DNA of 64,000 bases from Cladobotryum mycophilum (Eukaryota > Ascomycota > Sordariomycetes > Hypocreales > Hypocreaceae), in contig JAVFKD010000010.1 in the NCBI GenBank assembly GCA_036429605.1, forward strand, positions 992,001 through 1,056,000, given 5' to 3'. The stretch's first letter is position 1. Each line of letters opens with the position of its first letter. Positions 47,674-58,965 of this stretch are shown here, piece by piece. The position numbers were made by a program, and so were the translations under genes. Under the pieces are notes generated by a model, which made no database searches, was not told the DNA's origin, and was given only the letters and a program-made list of their open reading frames with translations.

Positions 47674-48394
47674 GCGAGAAACATGACTTGATGCTTCACA
47701 ACCACCCCCCGGCAGGCCCTTTCCAATACCATGACACATGTTGTTCAACACCTTGGGAAAAAGGTCAGCCTGACCATCATAGACACACATTGATCCCTGG
47801 ACAGGATCAGCCGCCAGGGCAGGACGGCAAGAAAAATAAACAGTGGAGGATATATCCCTGGAGATCATATTTCTGGAGGCGCAGTACCTCCGTACATCTA
47901 GCAACCCTTTGCAAGGGCTCTGAACTGAAATCAGTAAATATGGGATGCTTTTTTTATTATTCATTTCTTGAAGGAACGGCACTTTTTATTACCCATCAAA
48001 TGTTAGAGGCTTTTTTTGTACAATGACACGACGACGTATAGACTTGAGGTGAAATGAATCGCAAAGACTTTTGCTAATTTTCAATCGCATCTATCATAAT
48101 GTTACATACCGTAAGATTTCCTCATAACATGGCGCGAAGCAGTTATTCCTTCATTGTGGATCATTGCGCAATGCCAATCCTTGAAGCGAAAGATAAAAAC
48201 AGCCGGGCCTCCGCTGTCTCTCGGCTCCATCGGGATCGTTATCGTGGGATTTTTTCTTCTTCCCTTTTGCTCTGGGGTGGGTTGGTCCGAGTGATCCTTC
48301 ACTGCCGTGAATCCTCGCTCGCTTATTGACTCGGCGATTACTCCATCCCTTGGCAGCATCTTCTAAGAATGACGTATCAACAATTCGACGCCAT
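47674..48394. other. convergent 3' region
   Basis: Lies between the secreted protein (plus) and mitochondrial GluRS (minus). No gene seen. Confidence 0.5.
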
Positions 48395-50478
48395 TTAATC
48401 TCGTTTCTCATCGCCGAGAATGCCCCTCACGACAGAAAGGCGATGCTTCCATTCTTCTCGTCCTAGAAGCATAAACATTCTGGAACTGCTTTGTGAGGAA
48501 ACGTCCTGCGCGCCGGCACCGATGAGGCGCAAGACGTTGTGCAACGTAAGCTGGTCCACGCCTTGTGGCTCTAATTTAGAGCGCAAAGCGTCCATGACCT
48601 TGGATCCGTCGCCATCCCAATCGGATTCTTGGGAAATTGCTTCATCGAGAGCATCCAAGATCCGCTCATCCGGCTTAAACGACTCAAGAGAAGCTCTGTA
48701 CATGTCAACGGGGACGCGCCAAAAGAGATAAGGATGCTGAATAATCAGCGTCTTCGCATCCTGGAACCCCCTTGCTTCGAAGCAATGACCTTGTAAATGT
48801 ACAAGGCCTCGTTTGCGTGATCGGTCAATGCAGGTACCAGCTCCAGGGGAAACCTCCAGGACTTGGCGGCCAGCTCGGGATACACAAGGCTGTCATTTGT
48901 GACGGTCTCAACTTCGCGCAGCATTGGCCGAGTCAAGTGCCGGTCGATGAGCTCGGCCTCTTTATCTGCTAGTTCTGCGATGGGCTTCCATAGCAGGGCG
49001 TCGCTGTATTTTGCGTTGAAGTGATCGAGCTTTCCAAAGTTTAGTTTAATGCCTCCTCTAGTGAATTTAAAAGTCAACTGCAGCATGTTAGCGTAACAAC
49101 TGAGAGGTGGAGGGTAAGATATCGTACAGCGTCAGCAACGTCATCTACGGTACGAGGTGGCTGGACATTCGGCTTGAATGATGACCCAAGGTTGGCTAGC
49201 CAGGCTAGCAAAGCCATAGGAAAGGCACCCTCATCCTTATACTTGGTGATGTTGACACTGGCGTGACGCTTGCTGAGTTTGGTGCCGTCTACATTGACCA
49301 GAAGACCGAGATGAGCAAATGTCGGCGGCTGCCATCCAAATGCCTCATAAAGAGCGATATGCTTTGGGGTTGAGATGAGCCATTCCTTTGACAATCAGCA
49401 GTGTGTTCTAATTTATGTCCGTCATGTACTTACTTCTCCACGAATAACGTGTGTAATCTTCATCAGGTGGTCGTCGACAACATTTGCAAAGTGGTACGTA
49501 GGGAACCCATCAGTCTTGATGAGAATAAAGTCTTCCTCCTGATCCTTCTTCTGAAACGGCCCATAGATGGCATCACGAAGCTTGGGTCGTCCAAAAGCAT
49601 GGCCCTTGAAACGCACAACGTGAGATTCGCCGTCCTTTGCGCGACGCTCAGACTCGGATGAATCAATGGAGCGACAGGTGCCCGGATACAGCGTTGGCTT
49701 GCCAGCTTCGTGGAGCTCACGCTTTTGAGCTTCTAGCTGCTCAGAACTGCAGAAGCAGCGGTAGGCGTGGCCATTATCAAGGAGTTTATGGACATGCTCC
49801 TTGTAAACTGGGAGTCTCTCGGACTGCAGACTGTTTAGTTTGAGATGTCGAAACTTGATGGGCTAACAATTTGTACCTGTCTATATGGTCCATAGGGACC
49901 ACCTTTGTCAGGGCCTTCGTCCCATGAAAGTCCAGCCCATTCGAGGTCACTGAGGAGGCGCTCTTCAGCATCCGGAACAAGTCGGCTCTGTTGAGCATTT
50001 AACATGACAGTTCATCCGCTGAGGTGTGTAATTATCTTACTTGATCTGTATCTTCTATACGTAGGATGAAGGAGCCTCCATTGGATGCACTCGCAGCCAA
50101 TTTGTTAAAGAGGGCAGTTCTCAATGACCCCAGATGCAAGTATCCCGTTGGTGACGGCGCAAATCGAGCCCTGATGGGTAGATCGGCACTTTGGTTGAGA
50201 ATTGTTCGAGGGGTCAGCTCAGGAGCTGTCTCGTTTTCATTCTTTTTGCTCCTGTTCCTTAATGCTTTTAACCCTGAAGTTGTTCCAGATTTTCGAATTG
50301 GCCGGTGAGAATCCTGGTCCGATTGCTGAGAGCCATTCTCACCAGACTCAAGGGTAGATGTTTCTGAGGGTGTTGTGAGATGCCGGCTCCAGCTACGCCG
50401 TGAAAGAGTAACCGAGGGACTGTGTATTGAATACGGAATTCGATTCGGACATTTTAAACGACGGAAAAGTAAAGACAT
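48395..50478 (-). CDS. MSE1: mitochondrial glutamyl-tRNA synthetase
   Basis: Class I synthetase that charges mitochondrial tRNA-Glu (and often tRNA-Gln in organelles). Five exons (50478-50041, 49987-49877, 49823-49434, 49385-49128, 49077-48395), about 626 residues. An Arg/Ser-rich presequence and a variable linker of about 100 residues precede the catalytic core. Core motifs: RFAPSPTGYLHLGSLRTAL with the HIGH-like HLGS, RIEDTDQSR across intron 1, PTYHFANVVDDHLM with VIRGE, and VDGTKLSKRH with the KMSKS-like loop. The C-terminal anticodon-binding helical domain ends near GREEWKHRL. The frame loses one base at C5 48767-48771 (forward); six restores GGFQDAKTLIIQHPY. Confidence 0.94.
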
Positions 50479-51225
50479 TATAAAAAAGAAACCACCTAGC
50501 GGCTAATCTATCATTCTATTATTCAGTACCGTAGATGCTTGTCTGAGACTCTGGAAATGTGGTGGATTTTTTGAGGCGCGGTTCTTGAAGATGTGCCACA
50601 TGTGGCTGAAGATAGCCGGATATCGCTGATAAGATGGATAAGACTTGATAAATATGACCCTGGTTGTACAACTACCGGCAGGGCAAGATGCTTTATAATT
50701 TCCGATGTTTGAAGAGAGAGTGAATTCTAAAGAACCTATTAATCGAGTTGGATAAAATAGATAATTGATAAAAATAAATAAAATTTATATTGAGTGACAA
50801 TTCTGAGCTTCATTCATCTGTATTCATGACAAGTTCTTGCTGTTTGTCGTGATTGTTGTTTTGTCAACCATGACCGGGATGGTGCATGTGAATCACCGCA
50901 GAGACAGCCTTACAAACTGCCTGACAAGCATTGAGGCATAATAAACAGGCTTTGCTTTTTTCTCTCCTTTTTCAACTCGAGGGAATCAATACTCAACTTC
51001 AATACACATAGCAGAACCGTCTCGTCTCATATCGAGTACCTTCTATAGGTAAAGCCTGCCAGCCAGTACAAGACAATTGATTATCGCTGACCAGACTCCA
51101 AGATTTAAAACGACCCCGCGCCAAAGCGCCAAAAGATTTTTTGGTAGCCACTCTAGAATCAAATCACTTATCTTGATTAGAGAAACTTGCATTCCACAAT
51201 CAACCAAAATCACCAAAACGCCACG
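50479..51225. other. divergent promoter region between MSE1 and the DnaJ gene
   Basis: AT-rich in the middle (50740-50800). No gene seen. Confidence 0.5.
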
Positions 51226-52718
51226 ATGGATATGCCCAACGCTGGCGCCTCTGGCGAAGAGGAGATTGATCTCTACGGTACGTCTATTCTCTGATACTGC
51301 CAATTTTCGCTCAATTTTTGAAACTTGAAAAAAACCTTTGCTAATGCCTCTTTGCCGCGGATAGAGATCTTGGAAATCGAAAGAGAGGCGACCCCAGACC
51401 AGATCAAGAAGGCCTATCGCAAGGTTCGCACAGACACCGCACGATTAACATGACATCCTAAAAAAACTAATCAAACCACAACCAGGCCGCTTTAAAATAC
51501 CATCCCGACAAAGTCCCCGAGGACCAGCGAGAAGAATCAGAAGCCAAGTTCAAAGAGGCTAGCAGAGCCTACGAAATCCTCAGCGATGATGATAAGCGCC
51601 ATCTGTACGATACCCACGGCATGGCCGCCTTTGACGGCTCCAGAGGAGGCCCTGGCGGCCCAGAGGTCGATCTCAACGATATCTTGTCACAGATGTTTGG
51701 TTTCAACATGGGCGGCGGCGGCCCTGGAGGCATGCCCGGCATGAACCGACCCAGAAAGGGACCCGATGAGGAGCAAGAGTACAAGGTCACCCTCGAAGAA
51801 TTATACAAGGGCAAGACTGTCAAGTTCTCGGCGAACAAGCAGGTCATCTGCAGCAACTGCAAGGGCTCCGGAGGCAAGGAAAAGGCCAAGTCGACATCGT
51901 GCGAGCGATGCAAGGGCCACGGTATGGTCGAGGCCATCCGACAGGTCGGCCCCGGCCTGATGAGACGCGAAACTGTCATTTGCGACCACTGCTCGGGAGC
52001 TGGCAAAGTCTTTAAAGAGAAGGATAGGTGCAAGAAGTGCAAGGGCAAGCGGACAACGCAGGAGAAGAAGGTGCTGGAGATTTATATCCCCAGAGGATCC
52101 ATGCAAGGCGAGCGCATCGTCTTGGAGGGCGAGGCTGATCAGGTCCCCGACCAAATACCCGGAGACATTGTCTTCACCCTGGTGGAGGAGCCCCACGATA
52201 ACTTTTCTCGACTTGGCAACGACCTGTCAGCAGAGCTGACCGTTTCCTTGAGCGAGGCCCTTACTGGCTTCAAGCGAGTCGTGTTGACGCACCTTGACGG
52301 CCGAGGCATCTCCATCGAAAGACAGAGGGGCAAGGTCCTGCGACCAGGCGACTGTCTGAAAGTTCCCGGAGAGGGAATGCCTGTGAAGAGAGGTGAATCC
52401 AAGGGAGACCTGTACTTGCTAGTCAAGGTTGAGTTCCCCGAGGATGACTGGCTGGAGGAGGATGCGACCTACGACAGTCTTGCCAAGATTCTGCCGGCGC
52501 CATTGCCTTCTCTCGAGTCAGAGGAAGTGGACGAGGTTGAGTACGAGGATGGAGCCGACATTGAAGAGGTAAACGAATCCAAGCCCATAATGGAGATGCA
52601 ACGAACCAGTGCTAACTTGTGACGATAGATGGGCGAAAGCTCCGAAGATCCTCGCTTCCAGGGTGAATGGGAAGACGAGGAAGCAGACGGAGGGCAGGCT
52701 CAGTGCCACACGCAGTAA
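51226..52718 (+). CDS. XDJ1: class A (type I) DnaJ/Hsp40 co-chaperone with a prenylation-type tail
   Basis: Stimulates Hsp70 ATPase and holds substrates. Four exons (51226-51277, 51365-51423, 51486-52568, 52629-52718), 427 residues. J domain at residues 15-85 with HPDK, then a Gly-rich segment (MGGGGPGGMPGM). The zinc region has four repeats: CSNCKGSG, CERCKGHG, CDHCSGAG and a slightly changed CKKCKGKR. Substrate-binding and dimer domains follow (IPRGSMQGERIVLEGEADQ, RGKVLRPGDCLKVPGEGMP). The last exon ends CHTQ, a CaaX-type box with terminal Gln, which predicts farnesylation as in Ydj1. XDJ1 versus YDJ1 orthology is inferred from length and the acidic tail. Retention of the last intron would end the protein 16 residues later without the box. 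Confidence 0.93.
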
Positions 52719-53340
52719 ATCGGGATATTTTTTGACATGGGAGTATTGTGCCCGGGGCGCTTCAAGATAGACCTAGACACAGGGAAGGGGGGAAACTGGA
52801 CATGGGATCGCAAGGACACATAATCCGGTTTAATGATTTGATCATGACGCCTGGGTATAGAGATGTAATTACTGGGCACCGATGGATCGGTGACATGCCT
52901 TATGGATATCACTACTCTGGAATGAATGAATGCTTACGATGCTGGGTGCTGGATTGGTGATTGATCTACACCGTGTCTCTGAGGGCGATGATGTGAGATA
53001 TCGTGATTGTGGTTTGTAGTGATAAAAATTACTTACCGATATGACCTTGTTCGTATGAAACAGTTTATCATGAAACAGTTTATCATGAAACATTTCCTGG
53101 TTTCTGGCCTTGTTGGCCTTGACGTCTTGGCTGCGTGATGGAGCGTGTGATTCATGCATGTAACCGCCAACTCGAGCACCCCCACCAGCGACCCCTCCAA
53201 CGTCATATGATGTTTTAACCTCCCAGCGCCCAACATCCAACCAACCTAAACCTCTTTCTCCCTCGTTTTCCATCCTATAACCTCTCCCAACTTCTATATA
53301 TCCACACGCTCCTCCTCTTATCCCATCCCAAATAGCTAGC
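52719..53340. other. intergenic region with a 15-base tandem repeat
   Basis: Terminator of the DnaJ gene and promoter of SNF8. Apart from the tandem repeat at 53055-53091 I see no feature; TATATA lies at about 53296. Confidence 0.5.
53055..53091 (+). repeat. 15-base tandem repeat, about 2.5 copies
   Basis: The unit ATGAAACAGTTTATC is repeated exactly twice and followed by half a copy (ATGAAACA). Confidence 0.9.
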
Positions 53341-54154
53341 ATGTCCCGCAAAGGCGTCGGCCTCGCCGCCTTCGACCGCTCCCGCATCACCTCCCGCCAA
53401 TTCGCCTCACACGGCTCCTCCCTCCGCGCCACAAACGCCCTCGCCCTCGAGACCCAGCTTTCGGTGTTTCGCTCCCTGCTTCAGACATTTGCGCAGACGC
53501 ACGCCAAGGACATTCGCTCCGACCCGTCCTTTCGCGCGCAGTTTGCGCGCATGTGCAGCGCCATCGGCGTTGACCCCCTCGCGAGCTCGAGCAACAGCGA
53601 CCAAGGCGGGAGCAGCGTGTGGGCGCAGCTGCTGGGCAAGACAGTGAATGATTTTTATTTCGAGCTGGCCGTGAGGGTGGTGGAGGTGTGCGGCGCGACG
53701 AGGGGGAGAACGGCGGGCTCATCGGCCTGAGGGAGCTGCGCGACAAGGTCTCCCAGGGACGCATGCAGGGCGCCTCGTCCATCACCGAGGACGACGTCCG
53801 CCGCGCCGTGGAGACGCTCCGGCCCCTGGGGGAAGCTACGCCATCGTAACGGTCGGCCGGAAGGAGTACGTGCGCAGCGTGCCCCGGGAACTGAGCAACG
53901 ACCAGGCGAGCGTCGTGGAGGCGGCGCAGGTGCTCGGCTACGTGAGCGTGGGGATGTTGGGGGACAACCTCGGGTGGGAGAGGGCGAGGTGCAAGACGGT
54001 GATTGAGGACCTGGTGGCGGGGGGCATGCTCTGGGTGGACACGCAGACGGGTGGGGAGTGGGAGTATTGGAGTCCTGGCTTCATGTTTGATGGGGATGAA
54101 GGGGGGTTGTTTGATGGAGGGGATCATGATGATACGGGATTCCATCACTACTAA
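53341..54154 (+). CDS. SNF8: SNF8/VPS22, ESCRT-II subunit
   Basis: Core ESCRT-II component that sorts ubiquitinated cargo into multivesicular bodies. Single exon, 271 residues once two runs are corrected. It opens with MSRKGVGLAAFDRSR, the family start, then helical QLSVFRSLLQTFAQTH and QFARMCSAIGVDPLAS, GKTVNDFYFELAVRVVEVC, and two winged-helix domains (GLRELRDKVSQ, DDVRRAVETLRPLG; SYAIVTVGRKEYVRSVP, EAAQVLGYVSVGML). The frame drops at G5 53702-53706 and again at G5 53828-53832; six G at each restores the conserved protein, so both are read as sequencing errors. The last 25 residues are Asp/Gly-rich. GC-rich wobble positions suggest good expression. Confidence 0.93.
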
Positions 54155-55089
54155 TAAGGCATCGACATCACACGTGGATTTGATGGCGAACGAGCCCACC
54201 AACATAATACCTTAACATCTTGACGGACAACAACACATGAAACCACTTTCATGCAAGTACTAGTGTGGACCGTCAAACCCACAGGGTCCTCGTCAGACAA
54301 GGCTGCATCAACTGAAAAAAGAAAAGGCTGGGCAAGACGTGGCGATAGCGAGATGAACAAGTCTCAGATCGTAATCAACGGCGCCCTCAGCAAAAAGGAA
54401 AACAACCCCAGACAGAACCCCCCATCAACTCTACTGTCAGCCCTCGAAAGGAGCGAGATTACACAAGCCAAGTCAACCCTCGAATCACCTCGAGCCACCT
54501 CGAGAAAGCTGCAAAAAGCGTCAACTACAGTAGGACACACACAAGGGAAACGTGGCAGTGTTACAAAGCACCAGTGTCACGGAGCATCACAGTTCAAGTG
54601 TATAGACAAATTCAACTCAGCAGATTCCACCTCTGATATGGGATATAGGACATAAACCGAACAAATGAAATAACATTTCGCAACCAAAAAGAAAACAAAG
54701 AAAAAAACCAAATCAAGCCAACATTTATACAGGGAGCATCTAACCAGTTCAAGTCATTACTAACAAACATTCCGCGCCACTCCCCTGCCCTATCCCTTCC
54801 GCGTAGACAATACCCGTCGTCTTGGCCCGCCCCATCCAGAAAAATACTTGACGCACAGAGCCTCCCGGATAAGGGGTGATGTATACAATAGATGAGCCCT
54901 TCTTCCCATGAAAGAAAGCGCCCGTTCCCTTTTTCATTCTTCACCCAAACCCTCATATGTCGCGTAGATGGCTCTTAGATCTCGTCCTCTCATATCTTCC
55001 TCTTCCTTCCTCGTTCCTGGATATCAAGTATTTTCCACCATTGTCTGCAACCGCATCAGGGTGCCGCTGCAAGACATGCGTCTCGCCGT
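54155..55089. other. convergent 3' region
   Basis: No supported gene between SNF8 and the Mpv17-family gene. The frame at 54251-54655 has Lys/Thr-rich composition without motifs. Confidence 0.5.
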
Positions 55090-56146
55090 TTAGTAGTGGG
55101 GGTTGGGGCCCATTGGAGGAGGGTAATCCTCTGGGCGGCCCATGTTGTTGCCGCGGTTGTCGCGCGGGTCGCGAGGGTCACGCTGGTCGCGATCACCAAA
55201 GTGCTTCTTGCGGAGGGCTGCGAGACGCTTCTTCTTGGTGATGGTGTTGATGTAGGTGCCGATGACGAAGGAGACGAGGTTGAAGAAGGGCACCCAGAGC
55301 TCGTCAGGGAGGAACTGCTGGGCAAAGGCCAAGCAGATGGGGGAGGTGAGCCAGGAGACGCGCATGACTCTCCAGAAACCGACCTTGACGGTGGCGCGGA
55401 CCTGGTGGAATGTTCGGGCGCCGGCGATGATGGCCATGGCAAGCAGATAGATGCTGTTCTGGATGGGGGCGATCTGTAGTCAAGTTAGTATCGCAATATC
55501 AAAATTGACATCACAATGCACCGTGTAAAAACGACTTATTGCGACATCATTGATGTGAATGAGGGGCTATCGCGCGGAAACATACTACTAAATTGCTGAC
55601 GAGAATTTGCAAAATCTTGGCCCGAAGACTGGTGCGACCCTTGAAAATGCGCTGCAGGAGCCAGATCATGAAGTGGCCCATGGGCGCGCTGATCAGGGCA
55701 CCGTATGCGACCATTTTTGGCACGCGGGAGGTGAAGTAGTTGCCATGCTTGTTTCGGTCCTTGGCGAGCCACGAGGCAATGAGTTCTTGAGCTCCAGCGA
55801 GGGTACCGGCCGTGAGCATCTTGGTGCGCAGCGGGTTCTTCTCGAGCGTCTTAACGTATGTCTATTATCCCACCCCACCATGGTCAATTAGCCAAACGTT
55901 TCCCCATGTTACACGTAAATTTTCGCATTGTTCGCGAAGCAGACGTACCGCAAGGTAGCCCTTGGTGCCGGCCATGGTCTTTCCACCGGTCAACGCGGTG
56001 CCAATGGCCTCCGAGATTGGGTGCTTTCCGCTGGTGCCCGGCAGCGGAGCATTCTTGTCGAAAGCCTTGGATGCGACATCCTGCGCAGCCTGAGCGGTTT
56101 GCTGCACCGTTTGCTGAATCGTTTCTTCCTGGAACTTGACCGACAT
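55090..56146 (-). CDS. Mpv17/PMP22-family integral membrane protein
   Basis: Family members sit in peroxisomal or inner mitochondrial membranes and may form channels. Three exons (56146-55949, 55861-55586, 55473-55090), 285 residues. The first 65 residues are a soluble, Gln/Ala-rich extension. Then come TYVKTLEKNPLRTKMLTAG (the classic YxxxLxxxPxxTK opening), the GALISAPMGHFMIWLL helix, and a C-terminal pair with RVSWLTSPICLAFAQQFLP and WVPFFNLVSFVIGTYINT. The tail is basic, then a degenerate RDP/RDQ repeat rich in Arg, Asp and Asn, and ends PNPHY. This tail is longer than in yeast members. Organelle not determined. Confidence 0.85.
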
Positions 56147-56589
56147 CGTGGAGGATGGCGGCGGCGGCGGCGGCGTCGGTTGTCGTCGTGTTGCGGAGAC
56201 GGTCGGTCGGGTTTGTTTATCTGACGTTGGCGGCGGCGCGGCGACGGGGTTCTCTCAGATGGTTATGGGGAAACGGCGGGTATCAAAACGTCGTCATTAG
56301 ACGACTCGCAAGGTCTGTAAACTTCAATGACGCGACGGCGGGATGATTAGCAGATGCAAACGATTCGGGCAGTGGAAGGGAATTGGGTGCAATTGAGGCT
56401 GTCGTAGTATGGACCAGGCCTTGGGCCAATGGATTTGTTTACACGAGGAGAGGCGAGACAGCAAGCAGACCAGAGCTTGTTGCGCTGAGTGGGTCACCCC
56501 AACCACCCCCGGTCATCTTCTGACTCTCGTACTCTCTTCTGACTGCGCTGAGCTGTGCCTGTGCCTGTGCCTGTTTGTCTTTGAATTTT

Positions 56590-56613
56590 CTGGCTGGCTG
56601 GCTGGCTGGCTGG
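56590..56613 (+). repeat. GGCT tetranucleotide repeat
   Basis: Six units of TGGC. Confidence 0.85.
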
Positions 56614-57008
56614 CCGATGGTGCCTCGGTAAGGGTGACTGATTTGGATTGGATCGAATTATTCCGGCTCCGTTGTTGGTGTGGGTGTTTTTTTGTCGCGT
56701 TTGTCTCGTCTCTTTGTTCTCCCTCTCTCTCTTTCGTTTCGGGAGAGATTGAAATTTGGGAGCAAAAAAAAAAGAAAGAAAAGGAGATAGATCGAGATGA
56801 TCTGACTTACCGAATAAGAAAAATGAGCGAATGAGGAGCTCGGCGGAAGCAGCAGCGTCGCCAATTGTCGACGTACGGCTTGTCGACAGCGATTAGAAGA
56901 CGTTTCCCAGTAATTGATGATGTTGGAGGGAGGATGACGATGGTATGGATGGGAGGGGGCGGAAGGGGGAGGTTGGGCTGGGCGGCTGATGAGCAGTGAG
57001 AGAGAGTG

Positions 57009-57052
57009 TGGTGTGTGTGTGTGTGTGTGGGTGAATGAATGAATGAATGAAT
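57009..57052 (+). repeat. GT and GAAT microsatellites
   Basis: A GT run is followed directly by five GAAT units. Confidence 0.85.
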
Positions 57053-58965
57053 GCACAAACGGATGACGCCGGCAAACGTGGACAAGAGACTAGAGTAGAG
57101 GTAAAGAAAGGTACCTTTTCCGAAGACGCGTTTTCAGCCAATTTGTTAGCAAAGATCAAGTCACACTCTCACTCTACTTGTCCTTTTTTTTCAAAGACGG
57201 GAAGCAAAGCTGATATGAGCTGGGATGGAGACTGCAAGATCGAGAAATGGGTTTGGATTGGATTAGATTGGAAGGGGTCTTGTTTTGGGGGGTTCAATTC
57301 CGAGGGGGGCGTGGACAGCCCACGAGGTGGTGAGGTGCTGTGCTAATTCTAGCTGGTTACAGGGGAGGAGGGGCATTGAAGCTTAGCGGGCTGTTTAGGG
57401 AACTGTTTAGTGGAGGACGGGCTAAAAGTGGGTGGTTGGTGGCTGACCATTGGAGTCTCATTGCAGGTCTCATTGGAGGCCCTGATGAGTATGCTGTTGT
57501 AACCAGAGAGGAGCTTGGACGCCCCGTTGCAGCTGCTAAGATGCTGGAATGCAGTAGAGGCGCAGTCATCAGCGGGCGTGATTGGTCTGTTCCCATTCCC
57601 CCTTGTCCCAGAGGTCTTATTTCTCCACAGCAACCACGTCAATGATTTTTCGGGGCAAGTGCATAAAGTTTTCTTATCACATTGTATTTTTTATTTTACT
57701 TTATTTTTTTTGGGCTGATGCCGAATGTTGCAGCCAAAAACGCGTGTGTTGTTTGCAGCAACCATGCATGTACATGGAAATCTCAGCATGGAAACAACGA
57801 AAACTGTTAGCTGAGCTCGGCAACGGCCGGGAACTCTGAATCTTACATGTTGCGAACGTGTCATTCATGTGGAAGATGTCTGTCATCTATTTTTTTGCAT
57901 CCATTGACTCCATGTGTGAATTTTGCCGCATTTAAATGGGGTTGCCCCATGTACCTGTCGTGTCCTATCTGCACACCATGGCCCATAGCAACCACCATCA
58001 CCATCGCCTCTGTCTCTCAACATGTGAAGACAACGTATCCATCAATTGATGTTCTCATCGCATTCTTTGCAGTATGCATTTCAATCATCGGTTCAATACA
58101 TGTAGTTGAGTATCCGCGTCTAGACACATCATTCTAATCTTGTGAACACCTAAGTCAACTAAAACTAAACCACCATGGTAGCTTGAGTCACCAGCGACAG
58201 GCAGCCACCAAGATGGAAGACGTTTCGTCTTATACCCATCCATTTTGTGTATCTAGATGAAAAAAGTGTACCTGTTAGAGTTTGTTTGAAACGGCAGTCT
58301 TTAAACTCTACCGTATCCTACTCAGTTGCTGAGTGACGTCGTAGTACAAACCTCCAGCTCAACGTGGCCTATATAAATGGCCGCACTTGGATGAACTTGG
58401 CATATCAACATGTATCCTAGGATAGACAGACGGGCAGACTTGTTTGTTTCTCGAGATGTAGCCCGTTTTCGCAAAGCAACCCGCTGCTCTTCAACGGTTA
58501 AGCCCTCCATGTGATTGGCCTACAGTGCTCTCCACTGAACTCACTCTCCAGCACTCTGTTGACAAAGCTGCAGGTCAACTACAGCACCTGTTGACACTTC
58601 CAAACAGTCACGCGCCACTACAAAACAGCTGCCTGAAGCACTGAAAGCTGCCTGCTTGGTTTCCTCAACATCCATGGATGCCATAAATCTGGTCTGTTGC
58701 TAGAAATTTCAACGAGTTGATCAGTCATCGCTTTTCTCATCCACCTTTCAAATTCTTCATCTTCTTCTCCCCCACCACACCAATCCCAGCTCGAACCCCT
58801 AACCTTACAATAACTCGACATTCATTCTTGACATATATTCTTAAAATTTCACAAACAAACACAAAAGACACACACACTGGCCAAACCAGGCAAATTCAAT
58901 ATCTTTTGTTCTCGTCAGGGTTGAGCCCTTGTATCAGCCTCTTGCCCTCGAGGCTCCGACTCAAG

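Larger units (their letters stand above)
56147..58965. other. divergent promoter region of about 2.8 kb
   Basis: Between the Mpv17-family gene (minus) and the unknown gene at 58966 (plus). It carries several microsatellites but no supported gene: a GTGCCT triplet repeat near 56555, GGCT at 56590-56613, GT at 57009-57029 and GAAT at 57032-57052. Confidence 0.5.
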
